Positions 25,683 through 37,073 of a DNA stretch of 64,000 nucleotides are shown here, piece by piece (positions within the stretch are counted from its first letter, which is position 1; each line of letters opens with the position of its first letter). Where the stretch lies: positions 253,531 through 317,530 of the forward strand of contig CAWEYC010000033.1 of NCBI GenBank assembly GCA_963813195.1, given 5' to 3'. Origin of the DNA: Roseiarcus sp963813195. GTDB lineage: Bacteria > Pseudomonadota > Alphaproteobacteria > Rhizobiales > Beijerinckiaceae. The position numbers and the translations under genes are program-made. The notes below the pieces were generated by a model that saw only the letters and a program-made list of their open reading frames with translations, had not been told where the DNA came from and searched no databases.

Positions 25683-26846
25683 ATGCCCGTGTCGCATTCG
25701 CCCTGGTTGGTCGCGCTTTCGGTGGCCTTGGCGATCCAGGGATCGTATGTCGGGTTGAGCCTCGCTGTTCAAGTGGCCGAGGCTGAGGGCGCGCGGCGGC
25801 GCGTGCTGCTCGCCGGCGCCGCGATTTCGCTGGCCCTCGGCGTTTGGACGATGCATTTCGTCGGCATGTTGGCGGAGCGCGTTCCCTTTCCCGTCGATTA
25901 CCTCGTCGTGCCGACGCTGCTCTCGTTTCTCGTCTGCGTCATCGTCGTCGGCGCCGCCGTGCTTGCTGCGAGCGCCGGCCCGCCAACCCTGCCGCGCGTC
26001 GGCGCCTCCGCGGCATTCATGGGGCTGGGCATCGTCGCGATGCATTACGTCGGCATGCAGACGCTGCGCGCCTGCGCCCAAATGGTCAATTCGGCGCCCT
26101 TGGTTCTCGCCAGCGTCGCCCTGGCGATCGCGGCGTCGGGACTGGCGCTGTGGCTGGCGTTCGGCCGATCGTCGCATTCGCTGCCGTTTTCCGCGACCGC
26201 GCTAGGCGTGGCCATTTCCGGCATGCATTACACCGCGATGACGGGGCTTTCGCTTTACCCGCGCAATGCTGGGCCGGTCGCCGCGCCGGCGCTTTCGCCC
26301 GATCTGCTGGCGGTCATCGTCGCGCTCGTCGCATTCCTGGTCTCGGGCGGCTTCTTGCTGCTGCTCGTGCCGGAGCGGAGCGAGCGGCCGGCGCCCGATG
26401 CGTCCCTCACGCCCGCAAGCGAGACGAGCGAACCGGTCGTCGCCGCGGTCGGCACGTTTTCCCCCCTCGGCGGCGCCGGCGGGCCGCCCCGCCGCGCGGC
26501 GAGCCACATACCGGTGGAGCGCAACGGCCTGACCCACTACGTGCCCGTCGGGTCGATCGTCGCCGTCCGCGCCGACGCGCATTATACGCATGTCTTCGAC
26601 GGCGCGACGTCCTACTTCTGCCAATTGTCGATCGGCGAAATCGAACATCGGCTGGACCCGCAGCGCTTCGCTCGCGTCCATCGCAGCCATATCGTCAATG
26701 TCGCGCGCATCGACGGCGTCAAGTTCAACGGCGACAATGGCGTGATCGAGCTCGCCGGGCCGGAGCGCTACAGCGTGCCGGTCAGTCGCGGCCGCATCGG
26801 CCAGATCAAGGCCCGACTGGCCTGCGTCGACAGAGCCGCCGAATAG
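25683..26846 (+). CDS. CoxC/CoxH-like MHYT-LytTR membrane regulator
   Basis: 387 residues. The first ~240 residues form a multi-helix membrane domain with three MHYT-type motifs (MHFVGM, MHYVGM, MHYTAM), thought to bind metal and sense gases such as O2, CO or NO. A disordered Pro/Ala/Glu linker follows. The last ~100 residues are a LytTR DNA-binding domain (YVPVGSIVAVRADAHYTHVF, RFARVHRSHIVNVARID). This domain pair is that of CoxC/CoxH in CO dehydrogenase clusters, and the gene lies 172 bases before coxM. Likely role: activation of cox genes in response to CO. The start at 25683 follows aagagg. Confidence 0.85.
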   Translation: MPVSHSPWLVALSVALAIQGSYVGLSLAVQVAEAEGARRRVLLAGAAISLALGVWTMHFVGMLAERVPFPVDYLVVPTLLSFLVCVIVVGAAVLAASAGPPTLPRVGASAAFMGLGIVAMHYVGMQTLRACAQMVNSAPLVLASVALAIAASGLALWLAFGRSSHSLPFSATALGVAISGMHYTAMTGLSLYPRNAGPVAAPALSPDLLAVIVALVAFLVSGGFLLLLVPERSERPAPDASLTPASETSEPVVAAVGTFSPLGGAGGPPRRAASHIPVERNGLTHYVPVGSIVAVRADAHYTHVFDGATSYFCQLSIGEIEHRLDPQRFARVHRSHIVNVARIDGVKFNGDNGVIELAGPERYSVPVSRGRIGQIKARLACVDRAAE

Positions 26847-27018
26847 ATCGATCAGGTCAACAAAGCTGACGCAGTTCGTGCACCGCAGCCGCGATTGGCG
26901 CCCGCACGGCCCGTTTTGTGAGTTCGCGCTTGCCCAGCTTTCGCCCCTGGCGCGACGCTTTGCGCATGGGGAGGGATTCCCCGACAACATACGCCGCGAA
27001 GCGGCAGGGGAGGACGAC

Positions 27019-27882
27019 GTGATTCCTGGCGCCTTCGCCTATCATCGCCCCAAGTCGATCTCCGAGGCCGTCGCGTTGCTCAGCGAGCTCGGCGAGGACG
27101 CGCGCCCGCTGTCGGGCGGTCACAGCCTCATCCCGATGATGAAGCTCCGCCTCGCCAAGCCTTCCGATCTCGTCGATTTGGGCGCGATCGCCGAACTCAA
27201 GGGCATTCGCGAGGAAGGCTCGGAGATCGTCATCGGCGCAACGACCACCCAGCACGAGGTGATCGGCTCGAACCTCATCGCGACCAAGGCCCCGATCCTC
27301 GCCGAGGCGGCGCTGGTCGTCGCCGATCCGCAGGTGCGCTACCTCGGCACGCTCGGCGGCAATGTCGCCAACGGCGATCCCGGCAACGACATGCCGGCGG
27401 TGATGATGTGCCTCGGCGCGACCTATCAGCTCGCCGGCAAAAGCGGCGAGCGACGCGTCGCGGCGCGCGAGTTCTATCAGGGCGCCTATTTCACCGCGCT
27501 CGAGCCCAGCGAGATCGTCGCCGCCATCCGCATCCCCGTCCCCCAGGCCGGGCACGGCTACGCCTACGAGAAACTGAAGCGCAAGATCGGCGACTACGCG
27601 ACTGCCGCCGCGGCCGTGGTGCTGACCATGGCGGACGGCGGCGTGACATCGTGCTCGATCGGCCTCACCAACGTCGCCGAGACGCCTTTGTGGGCGGAAG
27701 AGGCGGCGCGCATTCTCGTCGGATCGAGCCTCGACGCCGCGACGGTCAAGCGAGCGGTCGCCGCCGCCGAGGCGATCACGCGGCCCGCCTCCGACACGCG
27801 CGGCCCGGCGGCGTACCGAACGAAAATGGCGGGCGTCATGCTGGCGCGCGCGCTCGAACGCGCCAGGTCGCGCGCAACCTGA
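27019..27882 (+). CDS. coxM: Aerobic CO dehydrogenase, medium (FAD) subunit
   Basis: 287 residues, the normal CoxM length. FAD-binding signatures are SGGHS at residues 32-36 and TLGG at 111-114, both at their known positions. The subunit takes electrons from CoxS and passes them to the respiratory chain. The start is GTG at 27019 behind ggggagga. First structural gene of coxMSL; coxS follows after 13 bases. Confidence 0.95.
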   Translation: MIPGAFAYHRPKSISEAVALLSELGEDARPLSGGHSLIPMMKLRLAKPSDLVDLGAIAELKGIREEGSEIVIGATTTQHEVIGSNLIATKAPILAEAALVVADPQVRYLGTLGGNVANGDPGNDMPAVMMCLGATYQLAGKSGERRVAAREFYQGAYFTALEPSEIVAAIRIPVPQAGHGYAYEKLKRKIGDYATAAAAVVLTMADGGVTSCSIGLTNVAETPLWAEEAARILVGSSLDAATVKRAVAAAEAITRPASDTRGPAAYRTKMAGVMLARALERARSRAT

Positions 27883-27895
27883 GCCGGAGGGCCCC

Positions 27896-28407
27896 ATGGC
27901 CAATTCGAATTCCGCTAAGACCCACGTATCCATGACGGTGAACGGCAGGGCGGTCGAAGGGCTGGTCGAGCCGCGAACGCTGCTGATCCACTTCCTGCGC
28001 GAAAATCTCTCGCTGACCGGGCCGCACATCGGCTGCGAGACGACCCATTGCGGCGCCTGCACCGTCGATCTCGACGGCAAGTCGGTGAAGTCCTGCACTG
28101 TATTCGCGGTGCAGGCCGAAGGCGCTTCGATCCTGACCATCGAGGGCATCGCCGCGCCGGACGGCGCCTTGCACGCGCTGCAGGAAGGCTTTCGCGAAAT
28201 GCACGGCTTGCAATGCGGCTTCTGCACGCCCGGCATGATCACCCGAGCCTATCGCCTGCTGCGGGAAAACCCCAACCCGAGCGAAGAAGAAATCCGCTTC
28301 GGCATTTCAGGGAATCTCTGCCGCTGCACCGGCTATCAGAACATCGTCAAGGCAATTCAGTACGCCGCGGAAAAGCTGAGCGGCGCCCAGATCCAGGAGG
28401 CAGCGGA

Positions 28408-28411
<4 letters not shown>
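27896..28411 (+). CDS. coxS: Aerobic CO dehydrogenase, small (2x 2Fe-2S) subunit
   Basis: 171 residues. The N-terminal plant-type 2Fe-2S cluster uses Cys47, Cys52, Cys55 and Cys67 (GCETTHCGACTVDLDGKSVKSC pattern). The C-terminal four-helix cluster uses Cys107, Cys110, Cys142 and Cys144 (CGFC, CRCTGYQN). It carries electrons from the Mo-Cu site in CoxL to FAD in CoxM. The stop overlaps the coxL start (ATGA). Confidence 0.95.
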
Positions 28412-30828
<2,417 letters not shown>

Positions 30829-30856
30829 TGGCGGTTGCGATCGATACCCTCGGGCG

Positions 30857-30970
30857 ACCCCTCACCCCAACCCCTCTCCCGCAAGCGGGCGAGGGGCTTT
30901 GCGGCGTCGCCAAACCCTTCTCCCGCTTGCGGGAGAAGGTGTCGGCCCAACAGGGCCGACGGATGAGGGG
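30857..30970. repeat. REP-like palindromic repeat between coxL and coxD
   Basis: Two stem-loops in a row: ctctcccgcaagcgggcgag and ccttctcccgc/gcgggagaagg (30917-30940), ending with ggccgacggatgagg. The same family appears at 33955-34065, 54119-54352 and 55735-55805. It separates coxMSL from coxDEF and may weaken transcription of the maturation genes. Confidence 0.75.
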
Positions 30971-31038
30971 CCGCGCGAGTACGCCAACGCTTCATTCAGT
31001 GTAGCGCGGCGGGCGGCCGGAGGCCCGAGGGATCGTCA

Positions 31039-31920
31039 ATGCCGCTCGCGCGGGAAGACATCGCCAAGCGTCTCGCCGAGGTCGGCTATATCGCCGATCG
31101 CGATCTGGCGACGGCGTTGTGGATGATGGATTTTCTCAAGCGGCCTTTGCTCCTCGAGGGTCAGGCCGGCGTCGGCAAGACCGAGGTCGCCAAGGCGCTG
31201 GCGGCGTTGCATGGCGCCGAACTCATTCGCCTGCAGTGCTACGAGGGGCTGGATCAGAACGCGGCGCTATACGAATGGAATTATCAACGGCAGCTCCTCG
31301 CCATCAAGGCGCGCGAGGGCGCCGGCGAAGCGGCCGAACGCATCGAGGAGCAGATTTTTTCGGAAAAATACCTCCTCGAGCGCCCCCTGCTGGCGGCGAT
31401 CCGGCGCGCGAGTCCGCCGGTGCTGCTGGTCGACGAGGTCGACCGCGCCGACGAGGAATTCGAGGCGTTCCTGCTCGAACTGCTGTCCGACTTTCAAGTC
31501 TCGATCCCCGAACTCGGCACGATCGCCGCGGTCACCATCCCGCGCGTGGTGCTGACCTCGAACAACACGCGCGAACTCTCGGACGCGCTGCGGCGGCGCT
31601 GCCTCTATCACTATGTCGACTTTCCCGACGTCGATCGCGAGGCGGCCATCATCCTGGCGCGGACGCCGGGCGTCGCGACACCGCTCGCCGCCCAGATCGC
31701 GCGGGTCGTCGCGGCGATCCGCCGGGAGGATCTGCGTAAAGTCCCTGGCGTCGCCGAGACGCTCGACTGGGCCGCTACGCTCGCCGGGCTGGCGATCGAG
31801 GACCTGCGCGATTCGCCCGAAATCGTGCACGATACTTTGATTTGTTTGCTCAAGACGCATGAGGACCGGGCCCGCCTGACGCGCGAGACGACGCAGCGCC
31901 TCGTCGGCAAAGTCGCTTGA
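31039..31920 (+). CDS. coxD: CoxD, MoxR-type AAA+ ATPase for CO dehydrogenase maturation
   Basis: 293 residues. Walker A is GQAGVGKT at residues 41-48 and Walker B is VLLVDEVDRADEEF; a sensor region TSNNTRELSDALRRRCLYH follows. CoxD proteins build the sulfur-copper site of CoxL in an ATP-dependent manner. It is followed within a few bases by coxE (VWA), the usual MoxR-VWA pairing. Confidence 0.9.
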   Translation: MPLAREDIAKRLAEVGYIADRDLATALWMMDFLKRPLLLEGQAGVGKTEVAKALAALHGAELIRLQCYEGLDQNAALYEWNYQRQLLAIKAREGAGEAAERIEEQIFSEKYLLERPLLAAIRRASPPVLLVDEVDRADEEFEAFLLELLSDFQVSIPELGTIAAVTIPRVVLTSNNTRELSDALRRRCLYHYVDFPDVDREAAIILARTPGVATPLAAQIARVVAAIRREDLRKVPGVAETLDWAATLAGLAIEDLRDSPEIVHDTLICLLKTHEDRARLTRETTQRLVGKVA

Positions 31921-31928
31921 GGCGCATC

Positions 31929-33122
31929 ATGACGGCGCCCGCCAGTCCCCCGCCCGATCAGCCGATGGAGCGCAGCGCCGCGACGAGGGTCGCCGCGTTC
32001 GGCGCCTTGCTGCGCGAGAACGGCTTCGCGGTCGGCCTCGCCGAAAGTCGCGACGCGCTGAGGGTGCTCGCCTCGCCGGCCGGCCGGCGATCCGCCTCGC
32101 TCAAGCCGGCGCTGCGGGCGCTGTTCTGCGCGACGCACGAGGACTGGTTGCGCTTCGATGCGTTGTTCGACGCGTTCTGGCGCGGCTTCGGCATGCGCCG
32201 CGTCCAGCCTTTGCGCGGCGGCGGCGCCGTGACGCCCGCGCGACGCAAGCCGCTGCCGGGCGGCTTCGCCCCCGAGGCGCCGCCCGCGTCGAACGAAAGC
32301 GGCGCCCGCGACGAAGAGACCGGCGGCGCCTCGACCAGCGGCGACCGGCGCGACGCCGCCTCGAGCGCGCGCGCGCTGGCGAGCCGCGACATCCGCCATA
32401 TCGCCGACGCGCAAGAGGCGGCGAAAGTCCATGCTCTCGCCGAGCGCCTCGCGCGGCGGATGCGCGCGCGGCTGGTGCGGCGACAACGCGCTCGGCGCAG
32501 CGGCCGGCGGCTCGACGTGCGGCGCACGATCCACCGCAGCGTCGCCCATGGCGGCACGCCGATCGATCTCGTCTGGCGGCGGCGCAAACATCGGCCGTTG
32601 CGTCTCGTGCTGCTGCTCGACGCGTCCGGTTCGATGGAGCTCTACACCGCCTTCTTCGTGCGCTTCCTGCACGCCGTGGTGGACGCCTTCCGCGAAGCGG
32701 AGGCGTTCGTCTTCCACACCAGCCTCGTCCAGGTCTCGAGCGCGCTGCGGGAACGCAACATCGAACGCGCGGTCGACCGGCTCGCGCTGATGGCCCAGGG
32801 CATCGGCGGCGGCACGCGGATCGGCGACAGTCTCAGCGACTTCAATCGCTGGCACGCCGCGCGCGTCATCAATTCGCGCACCGCCGTCATCATCGTTTCC
32901 GACGGCTACGACACCGGCGAGCCCGAGCGCCTCGGCCGCGAGATGAAGCAACTCGCGCGGCGTTGTCGGCGCATCGTCTGGCTCAATCCGTTGCTCGGCT
33001 GGCGCGACTACGAGCCGACCGCGCGCGGCATGCGGGTCGCGCTGCCCTACGTCGATTTGTTCGCGCCCGCGCACAATCTCGAGAGCCTCGCGGCGCTCGA
33101 ACCTTATCTCGCGAGGATATGA
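31929..33122 (+). CDS. coxE: CoxE, VWA-domain maturation protein
   Basis: About 397 residues. The N-terminal half is Ala/Arg-rich with low-complexity stretches. The C-terminal von Willebrand A domain has the metal-ion site motif LLLDASGSMELY and later GIGGGTRIGDSL and IVSDGYDTGEPERL. It acts with CoxD in CO dehydrogenase assembly. A TTG at 31917 overlapping the coxD stop could be an alternative start; the ATG at 31929 is preferred. Confidence 0.88.
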   Translation: MTAPASPPPDQPMERSAATRVAAFGALLRENGFAVGLAESRDALRVLASPAGRRSASLKPALRALFCATHEDWLRFDALFDAFWRGFGMRRVQPLRGGGAVTPARRKPLPGGFAPEAPPASNESGARDEETGGASTSGDRRDAASSARALASRDIRHIADAQEAAKVHALAERLARRMRARLVRRQRARRSGRRLDVRRTIHRSVAHGGTPIDLVWRRRKHRPLRLVLLLDASGSMELYTAFFVRFLHAVVDAFREAEAFVFHTSLVQVSSALRERNIERAVDRLALMAQGIGGGTRIGDSLSDFNRWHAARVINSRTAVIIVSDGYDTGEPERLGREMKQLARRCRRIVWLNPLLGWRDYEPTARGMRVALPYVDLFAPAHNLESLAALEPYLARI

Positions 33123-33943
33123 CCATGGTGCGGATGTCCGACGTGCTCGAAACCGTTCCCTCGCTCAAGGCCAAAGGCGAGGCGTTCGTGCTGGCCACCG
33201 TGGTCCGCACGGTCGCGGCGACCGCCGCCAAGGCCGGCGCGAAGGCGATCATCCGCGCCGACGGTTCGATCTCCGAAGGCTGGATCGGCGGCGGCTGCGC
33301 GCGCGGCGCTGTGCTCAAGGCGGCGCGCGAGGCGCTGGCCGACGGACAGACGCGCCTCATCTCGGTGCAACCGCCCGACGTTCTCCAGGAGCATGGCGTC
33401 AGCGCCGGCGAAGAGCGCGAAGGCGTGCGCTTCGCCAACAACACCTGCCCGAGCCACGGCACGATGGATATCTTCATCGAGCCCGTGCTGCCGCGCCCGC
33501 AGGTCGTGCTGTGCGGTTCCAGCCCCGTCGCCGTCGCGATCGTCGATCTCGCGCGCCGGTTTGGCTTCTCCGTGACGGTCTGCGCGCCCGCGGCGGAACA
33601 GAGCGCCTTCGGCGACGTCGATCGTCGGATCGACGATTATTCGCTGCCGATCGCCGAAGAGGCCGAACGCTTCATCGTCGTCTCCACCCAGAGCCGCGGC
33701 GACGAGACGGCGCTGCAAGCGGCGCTGGCGACGGACGCCGCCTATGTCGCGTTCGTCGGCAGCCGGTTGAAGGCGCAAACCCTGAAGGCGGCCTTGGCGG
33801 CGCGCGGCGTGGACGGCAAACGTCTCGCGGCGTTGCGCTCGCCGGCGGGGCTCGATCTCGGCGCCATTGGGCCGGACGAGATCGCGCTGTCGATCATGGC
33901 GGAAATCGTCGCGGTCCGACGGGGGCGCGACCTTCGCAGGTGA
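33119..33943 (+). CDS. coxF: CoxF, XdhC/CoxI-family maturation protein
   Basis: 274 residues. An N-terminal XdhC_CoxI domain (VLATVVRTVAATAAKAGAKAIIRADGSISEGWIGGGCARG) is followed by a Rossmann-like domain (VLCGSSPVAVAIVDLARRFGFSV). Family members hold the molybdenum cofactor for insertion and sulfuration of molybdenum hydroxylases. Overlaps the coxE stop (ATGA). It is the last cox gene here; coxG, coxH, coxI and coxK are not seen. Confidence 0.88.
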   Translation: MTMVRMSDVLETVPSLKAKGEAFVLATVVRTVAATAAKAGAKAIIRADGSISEGWIGGGCARGAVLKAAREALADGQTRLISVQPPDVLQEHGVSAGEEREGVRFANNTCPSHGTMDIFIEPVLPRPQVVLCGSSPVAVAIVDLARRFGFSVTVCAPAAEQSAFGDVDRRIDDYSLPIAEEAERFIVVSTQSRGDETALQAALATDAAYVAFVGSRLKAQTLKAALAARGVDGKRLAALRSPAGLDLGAIGPDEIALSIMAEIVAVRRGRDLRR

Positions 33944-33954
33944 TGCGGTGAACC

Positions 33955-34065
33955 ACCCTCACCCCAACCCCTCTCCCGCAAGCGGGCGAGGGGCTTGATC
34001 GGCGCCCTCGTTTCCCTTCTCCCGCTTGCGGGCATCAGGAGGCGGCCCGCAGGGCCGGATGAGGG
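33955..34065. repeat. REP-like palindromic repeat between coxF and the SURF1 gene
   Basis: Same family as 30857-30970: ctcaccccaacccctctccc, then a ccgcaagcgggcgagg stem and a cccttctcccgcttgcggg stem, closing with gggccggatgaggg. It lies between two convergent operons and could serve as a bidirectional stop. Confidence 0.7.
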
Positions 34066-34106
34066 CGGCTGCTCCGAATCCATCACTTCGCAACGCGCCT
34101 CGGCGC

Positions 34107-34886
34107 TCACCCTTCCCGATCGCGGGCTGGCGCCAGCCGGTCGTCTTGCTTTTCGCCCCCGCGAAGCTGCGTGACGGCGTAGGCGCCGACGACGCCGAGC
34201 AGCGCGAGCGCCATGCCGAACCAGGTGATCGCATATGACAAATGGTTGTTCGGAAAGGCCAAGACCGTTTCGCCGCCCTCCGGCAGGTCGGACGGATTGG
34301 CGCTCGCGTCGGCGTCGACCGAGAATGGGGCGTAACGTGAGAGACCCATCGCGCGCGCCATCTCCGGCACATCGCGGGTGAACCATTCGTCGCGTGCGGG
34401 ATCGTCGGCGGGCGTGAACCAGGTCCGCCCTTCGCTGGCGCGCATGAGGCCGGTGACGACCGCCTCTGCGCCCCCGGAACTGCTCGAGGCCGCCTGGTCC
34501 TTGCGGTCCTGCGGCACGAAGCCGCGGTTGACGAGAACCACCGCGCCGTTGGCGAGCCGCAGCGGCGCCATCACGAGATAGCCGGGGCCGCCGTAGCGTC
34601 CACGCGGCTCCCCGATCGCGCGAAACACCAGCGCTTGCTTACCCCGCTCATAGACGCCGGTGAGCCGCACATGACGGTATTCATAGTCCGCCGGCCTCAG
34701 AGCCGGCCAATCGGCCTCCGGCGGCAAATCCACCGGCGCCGCGTGCACGCGCGTCGCCACCGCGGCGATCAGGCCCTCCTTCCAGGCGAGACGCCGCAAT
34801 TGCCAGAAACCGAGCCCGAGGAGAATGGCAACCCCGAGCAGGGTCGCCAGCGCCGGCACGGCCAGAGATCGGATGCGTGGGTTCAT
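34107..34886 (-). CDS. SURF1-family cytochrome oxidase assembly protein
   Basis: 259 residues. Two membrane helices, near residues 8-26 and 215-235, enclose a periplasmic domain with the SURF1 signatures GFWQLRRLAWK and VVLVNRGFVPQDR. SURF1 helps haem a insertion into subunit I of aa3 oxidases. The start (34886) overlaps the DUF983 stop. Last gene of the ctaCDB-ctaG-ctaE cluster. Confidence 0.9.
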   Translation of the reverse strand: MNPRIRSLAVPALATLLGVAILLGLGFWQLRRLAWKEGLIAAVATRVHAAPVDLPPEADWPALRPADYEYRHVRLTGVYERGKQALVFRAIGEPRGRYGGPGYLVMAPLRLANGAVVLVNRGFVPQDRKDQAASSSSGGAEAVVTGLMRASEGRTWFTPADDPARDEWFTRDVPEMARAMGLSRYAPFSVDADASANPSDLPEGGETVLAFPNNHLSYAITWFGMALALLGVVGAYAVTQLRGGEKQDDRLAPARDREG

Positions 34887-35266
34887 TGGCCTTCGAGCCG
34901 CCCCTGCGCGGCCTTGTTGCTGTATTGCGAGGCGATCAGGAGGCCTTTGAGCGGCCGCAGCATGCCGAGGCAGACGACGAGGGTCAGCGGGACGAAAACG
35001 ACCACGTAGACCCAAAGCGGCGGCTCGTAGGCGACCTCGACCGCGAGCGCGATCCCCAGCACGACGAACCCGGCGAGCAGCGTCACCAGCACCGCCGGAC
35101 CGTCGCCGGCGTCCGCAAACCCATAATCCAGGCTGCAGACTTCGCAACTCCGGGCGACGGTGAGAAAGCCGGAAAACATCCGGCCTTCGCCGCAGCGCGG
35201 GCAGCGCCCGGCAAGGCCCGTCGAAACCGGCGAGATCGGCGGATAGCGACGCTCCTCATCGGGCAT
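34883..35266 (-). CDS. DUF983 small membrane protein
   Basis: 127 residues. An N-terminal zinc-ribbon-like CPRCGEG...CEVC is followed by two membrane helices (VLVTLLAGFVVLGIALAV and LWVYVVVFVPLTLVVCLGML). DUF983 proteins are regularly found between ctaE and SURF1 in alphaproteobacteria, so a role in oxidase assembly is likely but not proven. The start at 35266 (MPDEERR) is chosen over an upstream extension. Confidence 0.8.
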   Translation of the reverse strand: MPDEERRYPPISPVSTGLAGRCPRCGEGRMFSGFLTVARSCEVCSLDYGFADAGDGPAVLVTLLAGFVVLGIALAVEVAYEPPLWVYVVVFVPLTLVVCLGMLRPLKGLLIASQYSNKAAQGRLEGQ

Positions 35267-35327
35267 GGCGCCGGAGGCTCCTATTCGCTTTTCCGCCGCC
35301 GCGCCGCCGCGAGCGGGCGACGAAGTC

Positions 35328-36197
35328 TCAATGCACCGCGCCCTCGATCGGCGCACCCCACGAGCCCCAGACATAGATGCAGCAGAACAGGAACAGCCAG
35401 ACGACGTCGACGAAGTGCCAATACCACGCGGCGAACTCGAAGCCGAGATGCTGCTTCGGCGTGAACTGCCCGAGCTGAGCGCGGAAGAGGCAGACGATCA
35501 GGAAGATCGTGCCGATGATCACGTGCGCGCCGTGGAAGCCCGTCGCCATGAAGAACGTCGCGCCATAGATCGAATTCGAGAACGAGAAGGGCGCGTGCGC
35601 GTACTCCCACGCCTGAACGCAGGTGAAGGTCAGACCGAGCAGGATCGTCAGCGTGAGGCCGATCTTGAGACCCTTGCGATCGTTGTGCAGCAACGCGTGG
35701 TGGGCCCAGGTCACCGTCGCGCCGGAGGTCAGCAGGATCAGCGTATTGAGCAGCGGCAGATTGAGCGGATCGAGAACCTCGACGCCCTTGGGCGGCCACA
35801 TGCCGCCAGTGAAGGCGACGCGCCCGTATTGGATCGTCTCGTTGGAGAAAAGCGAAGCGTCGAAGAACGCCCAGAACCAGGCGACGAAGAACATCACTTC
35901 CGAAGCGATGAACAGGATCATGCCGTAGCGATGGCTGATCTGGACCACGCGGGTGTGATCGCCCGTCTCGGCCTCGTGGACGACGTCGGTCCACCACGAC
36001 GCCATGACATAGAGGATGCCGGCGATGCCGAGCCCGAGCAGCGGAATGCCGAAGCGACCGAGCGCCATATCCTTCGAGTGCATCGACAGGATGAGGCCAA
36101 CGGCGGTCAGAAACGCGAAGATCGAGCCAACCAGCGGCCACGGACTCGGTTTGACAAGATGATAATCGTGATGCGGCTTGGCGTGAGCGTCGGCCAT
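35328..36197 (-). CDS. ctaE: Cytochrome c oxidase subunit III
   Basis: 289 residues with seven membrane helices. Family motifs: YGMILFIASEVMFFVAWFWAFF, WPPKGVEVLDPLNLPLLNTLILLTSGATVTWAHHAL, and FHGAHVIIGTIFLIVCL with EFAAWYWHFVDVVWLFLF. It stabilises proton uptake of the aa3 oxidase. Encoded in the minus-strand oxidase cluster behind ctaG. Confidence 0.96.
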   Translation of the reverse strand: MADAHAKPHHDYHLVKPSPWPLVGSIFAFLTAVGLILSMHSKDMALGRFGIPLLGLGIAGILYVMASWWTDVVHEAETGDHTRVVQISHRYGMILFIASEVMFFVAWFWAFFDASLFSNETIQYGRVAFTGGMWPPKGVEVLDPLNLPLLNTLILLTSGATVTWAHHALLHNDRKGLKIGLTLTILLGLTFTCVQAWEYAHAPFSFSNSIYGATFFMATGFHGAHVIIGTIFLIVCLFRAQLGQFTPKQHLGFEFAAWYWHFVDVVWLFLFCCIYVWGSWGAPIEGAVH

Positions 36198-36283
36198 AGG
36201 CTTCCCCTATTCCTCGTTCCGACCGGCGTCTCGGCCTGTCGGCTGGCTAAGTTTCGCAGGCGCCGCCGAGCGGCGCGCGCTGG

Positions 36284-36898
36284 TTATAGTCGCGGACTCG
36301 AGTCGCTTGGCGACGGCAAGAGCGCGACCGGTTTCGAAGCGCTCGTCGGCGCGAAAAGCGTATAGGACAACGTGATCGCCTCGACCTCATCCATCGTGTG
36401 ATCCTGCTCGAGGCGCGGATCGAGAAAGAACACCACGGGCAGCTCGGCGGTCTCGTTCGGCCCCAATCGCTGCTCGGAAAAGCAGAAGCATGATATCTTG
36501 TCAAACCACGCGCCCGACACCTCGGGGGTCACGTTATAGACCGCGACCGCCGCGGATTCGTGCGCCTCGCGGTTATGCACGCGAAAAAACACCGTCGTGG
36601 TGGCGCCGGTGCGCAACCTCACCTCAGGGGTTTCCGGTTCGAAGCTCCAATCGAGGCCGGGTGCGACATTGGCGTCGAATCGCACCGTGAACGTGCGCTG
36701 GCCCTTGACGCCCGAATTGACCTTCGCGACCTGGGTCGTCCCGGCAAAGCCGGTCGCCCGGCAGAACGCCCCGTATAGCGGAACCGCGGCGTAAGCGGCG
36801 CCGAGCATCGCCACCGCCGTGGCGCCTGCGAGCAGGGCGACGCGCAGATTCTGCTGTCTTTGTTCCCTAGGCGAACGGGTCCGCATCGCGCGCGTCAC
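36284..36898 (-). CDS. ctaG: Cytochrome c oxidase assembly protein CtaG/Cox11
   Basis: 204 residues. One N-terminal membrane anchor (LRVALLAGATAVAMLGAAYAAVPLY) precedes a periplasmic domain with the copper-binding KISCFCFSEQ motif. It delivers copper to CuB in subunit I. The start overlaps the stop of the preceding small membrane protein by four bases. Confidence 0.95.
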   Translation of the reverse strand: MTRAMRTRSPREQRQQNLRVALLAGATAVAMLGAAYAAVPLYGAFCRATGFAGTTQVAKVNSGVKGQRTFTVRFDANVAPGLDWSFEPETPEVRLRTGATTTVFFRVHNREAHESAAVAVYNVTPEVSGAWFDKISCFCFSEQRLGPNETAELPVVFFLDPRLEQDHTMDEVEAITLSYTLFAPTSASKPVALLPSPSDSSPRL

Positions 36899-37062
36899 AG
36901 CATTGGTCGCAAAGCGTTCGGCCCTAGCTTGACGATCGTAATGGCGTAAAACAGCACAGCGAGAAACGCGACGCTGAGACCGATCGCCAAATTGCGGCGG
37001 CGGCGGTTACGCATTTGGTCGGCCGTAAGCGCGATGTTCGGGTGCGGCGGTCTGTCGTCCAT
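36895..37062 (-). CDS. Small single-helix membrane protein of the oxidase cluster
   Basis: 55 residues, with one membrane helix (LAIGLSVAFLAVLFYAITIVKLG) after a basic RNRRRRN stretch. A small protein of this type commonly lies between ctaB and ctaG in Rhizobiales and is sometimes labelled CoxF, which is unrelated to the XdhC-like CoxF at 33119-33943. It overlaps ctaG. Function unknown, probably assembly. Confidence 0.75.
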   Translation of the reverse strand: MDDRPPHPNIALTADQMRNRRRRNLAIGLSVAFLAVLFYAITIVKLGPNALRPML

Positions 37063-37073
37063 CGGGATTCCTC

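Noticed and set aside
36895..37062. Calling the small protein before ctaG the CO dehydrogenase CoxF
   Set aside because: It is a 55-residue single-helix protein of the oxidase cluster; the XdhC-like CoxF is at 33119-33943. Only the name is shared.
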